This document shows positions 33,255 to 41,300 of a stretch of DNA of 64,000 bases, piece by piece. The notes beneath the pieces are model-generated. The model did not search any database. It saw only the letters and a list, made by a program, of their open reading frames with translations, and had not been told where the DNA came from. Both the position numbers and the translations under genes were made by a program. Source of the stretch: Verrucomicrobiales bacterium (GTDB lineage Bacteria > Verrucomicrobiota > Verrucomicrobiia > Verrucomicrobiales > DEV007); the NCBI GenBank assembly GCA_002698785.1, contig PAAG01000041.1, positions 20,086 through 84,085 on the forward strand, read 5' to 3'. Each line of letters begins with the position of its first letter. The stretch's first letter is position 1.

Positions 33255-34481
33255 ATGCTGTTGAAATCTGGTTTTCGGAGACGCTTCGGTCTGTCCATTA
33301 CCTTGTCGGTCGCCTTCATCGTGGGAGTTGCTACCCTAGGCGCACACGAAGTCTCTTCCGTTTCTCTGATTTCAAATTTGGACACAGAGAAAAAGACGTA
33401 TTTGCTAGATGCAGCAATGGAGGTCGTTCCCAGCGAGGATCCCGCGTTAAATGATCAGATTTCTCCAGAGGATGCGGCTCGCGAATTTGCTGTGGAATAC
33501 CTGACCGTCCTGTTCGACGAGAAGGAACAAGAACCGAGCATCGAAATTGAAATTGTCGATGCCTCGGATGAAAACACACCGGAAGAACTCCAGCGCCAAC
33601 AGGTTGTGGTAACGATGAAAGGGGATATCCCGGAGTCGGCCAGGGAATTCCTCCTCTATCTCGACCCCAGTTGCCCAATGGCCGTCGTCATGGTGGTGAT
33701 AAAAGACGAGCAACCCTCACGCAGAATGCAGGTCGTGCTCGCGGGAGAGTACAGCCGACCGGTGAACGTGGAACCAATTCTTGAGGGAGACCCATTCGAA
33801 GGAGAAGAGGGTAAGGGAAAGTTCACCGAAGAGACAGAGGCGAAGGAGTCTGGGGAGACGAAGGCCAAGCCTTCCGAGACAGAGTCAGCGACGAGTTCGC
33901 CGGCAGGAGAGAGTCTCGACGAGACCGACGACGGGGCCCCTGAACTGAAATCAGGCTGGCTCAGTTTTTTCGACGGGACCTGCTTGTCATTGTTGCTCCT
34001 GATTTCTGTTTTTCTCCTGACGATCCGAAGTCGGTCTGTTTTTATCCAGATTGCAATCCTCTTGATCGTACAGAGTATCTCCCTCGCGCTTGCTGCATGG
34101 GAGATCATTCCGGCCAGAGAGAATGCAATACCTGTTCTGGTATTGATGATTGCCGCTATTGCCGTGGAAGCCGTCTTCCACCGCAATTTGAAATGGTGGC
34201 GGTGTGTTCTGCTCGCCGCTGCTGGCTGGGCTTCTGGATGGCATATTGCATTGACGGATCCTTTCCGAATGGTGTTTCTGGTGGGCGAGCCTGTGTCCAC
34301 AGGAAAAGTCATCCAGTTTATGTTTGGTGTGGAGCTGGCATTTATCGCGGTGGGACTCATTGCCGCTGCTGTCCTCCTGCTTCTGAATCGGTTTTCTTGG
34401 TATAGGCAGTGGGTTGTGCAGCCTCTTGCAGTTCTGATCGCAGCGCTGGCTCTCTTTCAACTTGTTGATTCATTTTTGTGA
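33255..34481 (+). CDS. Diverged HupE/UreJ_2-like membrane protein
   Basis: The 408-residue product has a signal peptide (about 1-30) ending before A-H-E, as in HupE/UreJ_2 proteins. An extracytoplasmic domain of about 165 residues follows, then an acidic E/T/S-rich linker (about 180-235). The C-terminal half has six or so membrane helices. The F-M-F-G-V-E-L-A segment near residue 357 resembles the FNxGVEL motif of the family. The usual GxxHxxxGxDHxLF metal-binding helix is replaced by SGWLSFFDGTCLSLLLL, without the histidines. HupE relatives are proposed to handle nickel or to be sensor membrane proteins, so loss of the ligands argues against metal transport here. Assignment is by motif only. 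Confidence 0.6.
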   Translation: MLLKSGFRRRFGLSITLSVAFIVGVATLGAHEVSSVSLISNLDTEKKTYLLDAAMEVVPSEDPALNDQISPEDAAREFAVEYLTVLFDEKEQEPSIEIEIVDASDENTPEELQRQQVVVTMKGDIPESAREFLLYLDPSCPMAVVMVVIKDEQPSRRMQVVLAGEYSRPVNVEPILEGDPFEGEEGKGKFTEETEAKESGETKAKPSETESATSSPAGESLDETDDGAPELKSGWLSFFDGTCLSLLLLISVFLLTIRSRSVFIQIAILLIVQSISLALAAWEIIPARENAIPVLVLMIAAIAVEAVFHRNLKWWRCVLLAAAGWASGWHIALTDPFRMVFLVGEPVSTGKVIQFMFGVELAFIAVGLIAAAVLLLLNRFSWYRQWVVQPLAVLIAALALFQLVDSFL

Positions 34482-34528
34482 AATTTCAGAGTCGACAAAC
34501 TCTCGATTTCACGGCTGAGTGATCGCCG

Positions 34529-36022
34529 TTGACGCAAAGAAATACAGAGTGTCTCTCCAGTCTTGGTAGAGGGGCGGTGGCAGTGTGGTTGCTGGTTATA
34601 GCAATTTGCTCAGGTGGTTGTGTCCTTAGGCCTCAATTGGTTTCCGATAGGTCTGCCATGGTCGGGGAGTTGCCGAGTCGGTGGACGGGAGGCGGACACA
34701 TTCCTCGCGCTTCAGTCACCGGTTGGCTGGACGATTTCGGAAGCAGCCGGATGAGGGCCCTGGTAAAGGAAGCGGTCGATAACAACTACGATCTTTCAGC
34801 AACTCTCTCACGTGTCGAACAGGCAAAGGAGAGAGCACGTATTGCAGGGGCTGACCAGTTTCCGACAGTGGATGGTAGCATTCAGACCAGCCGTTCTCAG
34901 AATCTGCGCGGGGCCGCTTTTCAGACAGTGACGGCGAATAATTTCAACTTCTCCATGGATCTGGCTTGGGAAGTCGATCTGTGGGGGAGAATTCGAAATC
35001 TGAAACAGGCGGAACTCGATCGCCTCACTGCCGAGGCGGCAGCTTACGAAGCATCTCGGCTGTCTCTTGCTGCGACCGTAGCTAAGACAACGTTGCAGAT
35101 CGTGGAATCAAAACTCCAGATTGCTTTGTCTCGAAGAACACTTTCCAGCCTTCGGACAAACCTTCAGATTCTCGATAGCAAACTGGAAGCAGGAGATGCC
35201 GACGATCGCACTGCTCTGGAGATCAGTTTGAGCCGTGCCGATGTGGCGAGGGCCGAATCCAACCTTCTTGCTGAGCAAAGGCAATTGGATGCATCCAAAC
35301 GGACATTGGAGACATTGTTAGGGAAATATCCTTCGGGTGATGTCGACGCGTTGAGCGTGCTACCTCAAATTCGCCGCGAAGTGCCTGCCGGATTACCTAG
35401 CGAATTGCTGCTACGGCGTCCGGACCTCCTTGCTGCCGAAGCTCGTGTCGATGCGGCCTACAAAGATTTGGCCGCTAGTCGAAAGGCGCTCTTGCCGTCT
35501 ATTCGAATCACGGGCGGAATCGGAACCTCTACGACTGATGAGTTTGGTGATCTCTTCGATATTCAAAACATGGTTTGGAACATTGGAGCGGGTTTGACTC
35601 AGCCTGTTTTCCGAGCAGGACGTTTGAAGGCCGAAATTCGATTGGATGAGAAAGAGCGGAACGAACTCGCCTCCACCTATGCAGAGACCGCGCTGACCGC
35701 TTTCCGCGAAGTGGAAACAGCCCTTGCGGCGGAAGCTTATCTGAAGGGGCAGGTGAATGCACTCTCAAGAGCGACATCAGAATCTCGACGCGCTGAGGAA
35801 CTAAGCTTGCGAGACTATGAGACGGGGATCGTGGACATCATTACTTTACTGGAAAGCCAGCGGCGCGCCTTTGATTCGGAAAGCCAGTTGCTGTCTCAAC
35901 AGTTGGAATTGCTCACGAATCGTATCGATCTCTATTTGGCCCTCGGAGGTGATTTCGATCACGTGCCAGTCGATAAAGAGCCTGTTGCTCAAGCGTCGGC
36001 TCGTTCGACTTCTACACCGTGA
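34529..36022 (+). CDS. Outer-membrane efflux lipoprotein (NodT/OprM-type)
   Basis: The 497-residue product is the outer-membrane channel of a tripartite RND pump. The N-terminus ends in a lipobox ICSGGC with acylated C31. The two repeated helical halves of the TolC/OprM fold are visible, with motifs such as ATLSRVEQAKERARIAGA and LRRPDLLAAEARVDAAYKDLAAS. The C-terminal part includes R-x-x-E-LS-x-R-D-Y-E-T-G. The start is a TTG at 34529. A GTG at 34583 has a better Shine-Dalgarno (GAGGGG) but leaves almost no signal peptide, so TTG is kept with some doubt. Its 3' end overlaps the converging kinase gene by 34 bases. Its likely partners, the adaptor and permease, are 10 kb away at 45996-50572. 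Confidence 0.9.
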   Translation: MTQRNTECLSSLGRGAVAVWLLVIAICSGGCVLRPQLVSDRSAMVGELPSRWTGGGHIPRASVTGWLDDFGSSRMRALVKEAVDNNYDLSATLSRVEQAKERARIAGADQFPTVDGSIQTSRSQNLRGAAFQTVTANNFNFSMDLAWEVDLWGRIRNLKQAELDRLTAEAAAYEASRLSLAATVAKTTLQIVESKLQIALSRRTLSSLRTNLQILDSKLEAGDADDRTALEISLSRADVARAESNLLAEQRQLDASKRTLETLLGKYPSGDVDALSVLPQIRREVPAGLPSELLLRRPDLLAAEARVDAAYKDLAASRKALLPSIRITGGIGTSTTDEFGDLFDIQNMVWNIGAGLTQPVFRAGRLKAEIRLDEKERNELASTYAETALTAFREVETALAAEAYLKGQVNALSRATSESRRAEELSLRDYETGIVDIITLLESQRRAFDSESQLLSQQLELLTNRIDLYLALGGDFDHVPVDKEPVAQASARSTSTP

Positions 36023-37506
36023 AAGGCCGTAGGGCTTTGAAATGAACCGATGGCCAGACTCTCACCTTCGGTATCGATCATGTCCCAATCCCACGGGAAG
36101 GAAACATTGAATTGTGCATCGACAATATCCCGACGCAGGTAGACCTGACCATCAATTAGCATTGTGATCGAGTCGGGGCGAAGGCGAGTTTCCCACTCAT
36201 ACTCCCGACCGTTTTCCAACTCCAGTATGAACATGTCAGGGAGATTCATGCTTCGAACGTCATCTCCGTTGATTAGCTGGACTCCACCGACGGCGTCGTC
36301 CCACGCAGAAAGTTCGCAGGATCCCCAGCCGGTCGGATGTCTGAAAAACAGCGCGATGGAATAGACACCTTCAAGACGGGTGAATCGAATTTTTACATTC
36401 GAAGGAAAGACAGGACCGCCCGGATCGATAGCGAGCACTGCTCTGTCGTCGTCCGACTGAAGCACGTTATCATTGATCACCCATTCGCCTCGAAGGGGAC
36501 GGGAGCGAGGGAACCGTGGTTTCTGTAAAAAGGTCGTGGCAAGTCCACCACCAGCAATGAGCAGACCACCGAGTCCGGCGGCAAGGAGGGCCTTCCGCCG
36601 GGAAGGGCGCAACGCTTGATCCAACTCCGAAAGAAATTCTCCAACAGAGCTGAGGCGATCGTCCGGCTTGGAGCGAAGACAACGCATCACCAGTTCACTC
36701 AGGCCGACAGGAATTTCGGAACGAACTTTTCGAGGTGGATCAAAGTGACCTTGGGGAAGAGCGCCCGTCAACATTTCGTACAGCATCGCCCCCAATGCAT
36801 AAATATCCGTGCGCCCGTCGACTTCTTTTCCCTTTAACTGCTCAGGCGACATGTAGCCTGGGGTGCCTACGTATACTCCTGTCACGGTCAGCATGGGCTG
36901 CGAATCCATACTGCGAGAGAGACCAAAATCGGTAACCTTTACGACTCCCTTGTCCGTCATCAGGACGTTCTCCGGCTTCACATCACGGTGGATGATTCCC
37001 AGGTTGTGAGCGACCTCGAGGCTGGACGCCACATCACGCGCGATTCGGACGGCCTCGTGCCAATCGTGAACGGGCTCTCCGCTCGAGAGATAAATCTCTC
37101 GCAAATTCCCCCCGTCGATCCATTCCATGACAACGGCGGCGCTTCCATCCTCAAGTCTCAGGAAGTCGTATACCTGCACGGTATTTGGATGAGACACCTT
37201 AGCCATCGATTGGGCTTCAATCTCAAGCCTGTCGAAAAACTGTGAGGCGACTCCTCCTTCATTGGAGAGAACCTTAATCGCGACGTTCCGATCCAGGCTG
37301 ATCTGTCTGGCCAGGAAGACGATTCCCATTCCCCCTGCACCCAGTAGGCGTATCGTCTCGAAACCGGGTATGTTGGGCAGGGGAATATTTTCGACTCCCT
37401 GTGGAACAGGGGGCAGTCCCTCAGCCATCAATTGACGCAGGTCGAGACCGTCTAATTGCTTTCGCGAAACGGTCGACCGGGATGGCTGGGGAGTGTCTTC
37501 GTTCAC
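35989..37506 (-). CDS. Transmembrane Ser/Thr protein kinase with extracytoplasmic beta-rich domain
   Basis: The 505-residue product is a Hanks-type kinase. The glycine loop GAGGMG spans about 56-61, catalytic lysine K78, probable helix-C glutamate E97, HRDVKPEN at 173-180, DFG at 193-195 and GTPGYMSPEQ at 214-223. All catalytic residues are present. A single TM (about 306-326) leads to an outside domain (335-505) that is not PASTA. It looks like a concanavalin/DUF1080-like beta sandwich (for example GEWVINDNVLQ and MLIDGQ). The GTG start overlaps the TGA of the upstream sigma factor (GTGA, 37503-37506), so the two are coupled and probably function together: the outside domain senses, the kinase phosphorylates, the sigma factor responds. 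Confidence 0.92.
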   Translation of the reverse strand: MNEDTPQPSRSTVSRKQLDGLDLRQLMAEGLPPVPQGVENIPLPNIPGFETIRLLGAGGMGIVFLARQISLDRNVAIKVLSNEGGVASQFFDRLEIEAQSMAKVSHPNTVQVYDFLRLEDGSAAVVMEWIDGGNLREIYLSSGEPVHDWHEAVRIARDVASSLEVAHNLGIIHRDVKPENVLMTDKGVVKVTDFGLSRSMDSQPMLTVTGVYVGTPGYMSPEQLKGKEVDGRTDIYALGAMLYEMLTGALPQGHFDPPRKVRSEIPVGLSELVMRCLRSKPDDRLSSVGEFLSELDQALRPSRRKALLAAGLGGLLIAGGGLATTFLQKPRFPRSRPLRGEWVINDNVLQSDDDRAVLAIDPGGPVFPSNVKIRFTRLEGVYSIALFFRHPTGWGSCELSAWDDAVGGVQLINGDDVRSMNLPDMFILELENGREYEWETRLRPDSITMLIDGQVYLRRDIVDAQFNVSFPWDWDMIDTEGESLAIGSFQSPTAFHGVEVERADA

Positions 37507-38225
37507 AGTAATTGGATCAGATACCGAAGTTCGGAGTCAACATCGTCGTCTTCTGTCTGCGTGTCTTGGATTTCTTCACGCAGGGCGACACCAAACTTTG
37601 CCCTAAGCCGATGAATAGTGACTTTTACGGTATCGGGCTTCATGGAAATCGATTTTCCCACAGCCTCATATTCTTCTGAGGAACCAGACGCGGTGAGAAA
37701 AGGACGAAGAGCCTGAAAGTCAGAACCTTTTCCGCGCGCATCCCAGTCTTTGGCAAGCCGCTGCACCGCATTCTCCAGAACGGTAATCGCCCAGTGCCGA
37801 TCGAATGTCTTCTCCGGCGCTTCATCAGCCAACTCCGATTCGCCATACCAGGATTCCGCTTCCATCGCATCGAAGGATACGACGTTCCCGCCGCCTCGCT
37901 TCTGGGTGACTGTTTTTTCATACTCGTCGCGACTGAATCGACGAAAGGCGGTGAGGAGGAACGTCCTCAGTTTTCCCTTATCGGAATCCGCTCGGATGAA
38001 CAGCCGGTCTTGAACGGCTTTGGAAAGAAATCCCTGCACGAGATCTTCGGCATCCGCAGGATTGCGTCCGGATTTTCGAGCGAAGGCATACAAGGGGAAC
38101 CAGTAAGACTGGCACAATTCAGCAAGGGCATCCTGGCCGGTTTCACCACGGTCCTGGGACCGGAGAACCATGCTCCATTTTGTCTGAGGAAACTGGGCCT
38201 GGGTGCGGGGAACATCCATGATCAT
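37503..38225 (-). CDS. ECF-type RNA polymerase sigma factor, kinase-associated
   Basis: The 240-residue product has a sigma region 2 (about residues 35-110) with LYAFARKSGRNPADAEDLVQGF and LRTFLLTAFRRFSRDEYEK. A long acidic linker follows, then a region 4 helix-turn-helix (about 185-225) with A-V-G-K-S-I-S-M-K-P-D-T-V-K-V-T-I-H-R-L. It matches the subgroup common in Planctomycetes and Verrucomicrobia that is encoded beside Ser/Thr kinases, and no anti-sigma factor is visible. In Vibrio, the related EcfP is switched on by phosphorylation by PknT; a similar mechanism here is inference. ATGs at 38225 and 38219 and a TTG at 38228 are all possible starts. An inverted repeat (38226-38246) covers the Shine-Dalgarno-like AAGGAAA and touches the start. 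Confidence 0.88.
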   Translation of the reverse strand: MIMDVPRTQAQFPQTKWSMVLRSQDRGETGQDALAELCQSYWFPLYAFARKSGRNPADAEDLVQGFLSKAVQDRLFIRADSDKGKLRTFLLTAFRRFSRDEYEKTVTQKRGGGNVVSFDAMEAESWYGESELADEAPEKTFDRHWAITVLENAVQRLAKDWDARGKGSDFQALRPFLTASGSSEEYEAVGKSISMKPDTVKVTIHRLRAKFGVALREEIQDTQTEDDDVDSELRYLIQLL

Positions 38226-38246
38226 CAAGGAAAGACGTTTTCCTTG
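38226..38246 (-). promoter_or_regulatory. Inverted repeat over the sigma-factor ribosome binding site
   Basis: CAAGGAAA (38226-38233), a 5-base spacer and TTTCCTTG (38239-38246) are perfectly complementary. In the sigma-factor mRNA this gives an 8-base stem with a 5-base loop. The only Shine-Dalgarno-like run (AAGGAAA) is in one arm, and the ATG at 38225 follows the other. It could hide the ribosome binding site or be a dimeric protein-binding site. Confidence 0.55.
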
Positions 38247-38263
38247 TAAAATATTGCATTTTT

Positions 38264-38298
38264 AATGTAACCCGACCCTGGGAATTCCCAAGAAAAGA
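38264..38298 (+). promoter_or_regulatory. Candidate ECF-sigma promoter, copy 1
   Basis: AATGTAACC (38264-38272) is followed 19 bases after its TGT by TTCCCAAGAAAAGA (38285-38298). The same arrangement occurs at 44053-44088 before the second secreted-protein gene. TGTAAC resembles the AAC-containing -35 elements of many ECF sigma factors. The 12-base palindrome TGGGAATTCCCA (38279-38290) overlaps the element. The ATG at 38304 is 38 bases from the start of TGTAAC, so the transcript would have a very short leader. Confidence 0.45.
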
Positions 38299-38303
38299 CC
38301 GCT

Positions 38304-41300
38304 ATGCGTTCTGTACTTGCAATTCTAGTCGTGTTTTTCGGGGTATCCGGTCAGATTTTTGGCCAGGGCTTCCCAAACGTGCCACAGACGGCGGGATCTC
38401 TCCTCACGCCTCTGTTGGAACCAAATCAGGGGAGAACCGCAGTGATTGCTTACCACAATGGCTGGCTCTATACAGCCCCGGAAGCACCTTCCAGCCAGCC
38501 CGGTTCGGATATTCTGGCCCGTCGATGGGATATTTCGAATCTGGCCAGCGTGCAAGTGGAAGAGGTTCTCGGAATTTCTCCCATGCCCATCTTGGCTCAC
38601 GGCTATCTCAAAATGGGGAACAATCTGGTATTGGGATCCAATTGGCCTCCCGAGGCTCCCTGGTCGTTCGAAGCGACTGCCCCCGACGTAAACCTGCGGA
38701 CCGTTACCCCCGGCCTGGAAGGCGTGTGGAATCGAGGACATCTCTACCAGCCTTGGGGCGCGACCTCCTTCTGGAGCTACAGTGACGTCAATTTTCCCAT
38801 GGAACTGACCTTGGGCGGAGTCGTGCAATCGACGTGGGATCACGTAGGTGAGACGGGTGTAATCGGTTTTCCTTTCATCGTTGGGAACATTCTCATCATG
38901 GCAGCGGATCAAACTCGCACAGGAGTGGCGACCTACGACATTAGCGATCCAACAAACCCTGTTCTGCTTGATATTCTCACGACAGGAGGACCGGGTGGCT
39001 ACTGGCCATCGCTTTGGGGAGGGGACGGACATCTCTACGTGGTGTTCCCATATCGAACGGGCGGAAACGGAATTCGCGTCGTTGATGTCACGGACCCGGC
39101 GGATATGCAGTTCGTGGCTGACATCCCGCTGCCAGGAGATGAGTGCATGTATGCCCAGTTTCAGGATCACTATGCCTTTGCCGGCAGCCACAAAGTGAAC
39201 ATGTCCACACTCACGTCGGAACTGTCTTTCCCGTCCGACGCTAATGGAATCGATACGAGCCAGTTCCTTCTTCCTTTGGGGAATTTGCTCGTGACTGGTG
39301 GATCGGGTCCGCAGCAGGGGATGGCGATCTGGGCCCATCAGAATGCTCCAGATACTCAGGGACCGACGGTCGGTTGCCATATTCCACGGGCCGGGCAGAC
39401 AAACTATCCAATAGGCTCACCCATTTCAGTTCTGATTCATGAAACGCTGGAGTCACCGACCATTGAGTCTGGAACATCTTTCATCGTGCGACCGGTAGGC
39501 GGAAGTCAGGTCGCAGGGCAATGGGTGCTCGCTTTTGACGACACTCTGACATTTACGCCAGACTCTCCGTTACAGGCCGATACAACATATGAAGTGATCT
39601 TTCCAGAGGGAGGGATCGAAGATGCTGCCGGAAATGGAATGGAGGCGTATGCGTTCACGTTTTCTACCGGTTCCGAAGTATCCGGAAATGAAGCTCCTGA
39701 AGTCACGAGTTGGACGGTTTCATCCTATCCTGCCGCGACATCCGAGCTATTGACGTTCGACGCAGTGGCGACTGATCCGGAAATTGATGCGCTCGAGTAT
39801 CGGTTCGATTTTGGAGATGGCACCCCTAAGACAGATTGGGGATCGGATGTTCAGGTCCAACACGCATACACAGCGCAGGGCCACTATCCCGCAAAAGTTC
39901 AAGTAAGGGATACCTCAGGCTTGATTGCGACTCGATCTACAACAGTAACTGTCACCGATTTCACCCCGGGAGCTGCAGGTCCTGTCAACAGCAGCTCGAT
40001 CGTTTGCGACGAAGCAAATCGCCGAATCTGGGCTGTAAATCCCGACAATAACACAATTTCAATGCTCGATGCAGATTCCCTGGCTGTGGTCTTCGAGGTG
40101 GGCGTGGGGCAGGACCCTAGGTCAGTTGCCATCGATGATTCGGGAAATGCCTGGGTGGCTTGTTACGATGATGATCAGATCGATATCGTGTCACCTGCCG
40201 GTTCTGTTGTTGATACGATCGATCTGGATTATGGAGACGGGCCGATTGGAATCGTGATTTCGCAGGATGGAACTTACGCCTGGGTATCCATGATGAACGC
40301 AGGAGTCGTGAGGCGGTTTTCGACAGCGACGCGTGTGAATGCGGGAAATGTGAACGCCGGTCCGACTCCGCGGGCATTGGCACTGAGTGCGGATGGCGGA
40401 ACTCTTTATGTGTCTCGCTTCCTGTCACCTGTCTCACACGGGGAGGTTCGACAGATCGACACAGGCAGCCTGACTGTCACGAACACCATCATCCTTTACA
40501 AATTCGGCTGGGACGCTCACCGAGACGGGACTGCGGAGGGAATGGGCGTTGCCAATTACTTGACTGGCCTTGCTCTTTCTCCTGACGGAGAAGAACTGCT
40601 CGTAGCTTGTAACAAGATGAACACGGACCGGGGCGCCTTGTCAGGTGCTGACCTCGATAGCGATAACACTGTGCGAAATATTGTCTGCGTTGTCGATACG
40701 GCAAGCGCTCAGGTGGTCGATGCATTGGACATCGATAACAGCGATTCTTCACACGCCGTTGCCTATTCGCCACTGGGTGACTACTTTTTCACCGCCTTAC
40801 AGGGAAACAATGAGATCGCCGTATTTGATCGGTTTGCAGCAGGGAGCGGCGCCGGACTGGGAGGTCTGATAAATCGTCGCTCAGTGGGAGATGCCCCTCA
40901 GGGGATTTGCATCGATCCGACAACGAATCGCATTTTCGTAAAGAATTTCCTGGGACGCTCGGTCTCAGTTATCGAAGGCGGAAATCTCTTTCAAACCGGT
41001 CAGGCAAGTCTGAGCGAGTCACAAATTGGTACCGTAGCGTCAGAGTTGCTCAGCGCCTCCGTTCTGAACGGAAAACGCATTTTCTATCACGCCAGCGATC
41101 CCCGTATGAGTGCGGAAGGATATATGTCGTGCGCTACCTGTCATCTGGATGGAGGTCACGATGGGCGCATCTGGGATTTCACCGGGCGTGGCGAAGGATT
41201 AAGAAATACCATCAGCCTTCGCGGCAGAAGCGGTGTGGGTCATGGGAACGTTCACTGGAGTTCCAACTTCGATGAAATTCAGGATTTCGAGCATGACATT

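Noticed and set aside
38325..39380. A 351-codon open frame opposite the start of the di-heme fusion gene
   Set aside because: It is antisense to a clear signal peptide and propeller sequence, and the product looks random.
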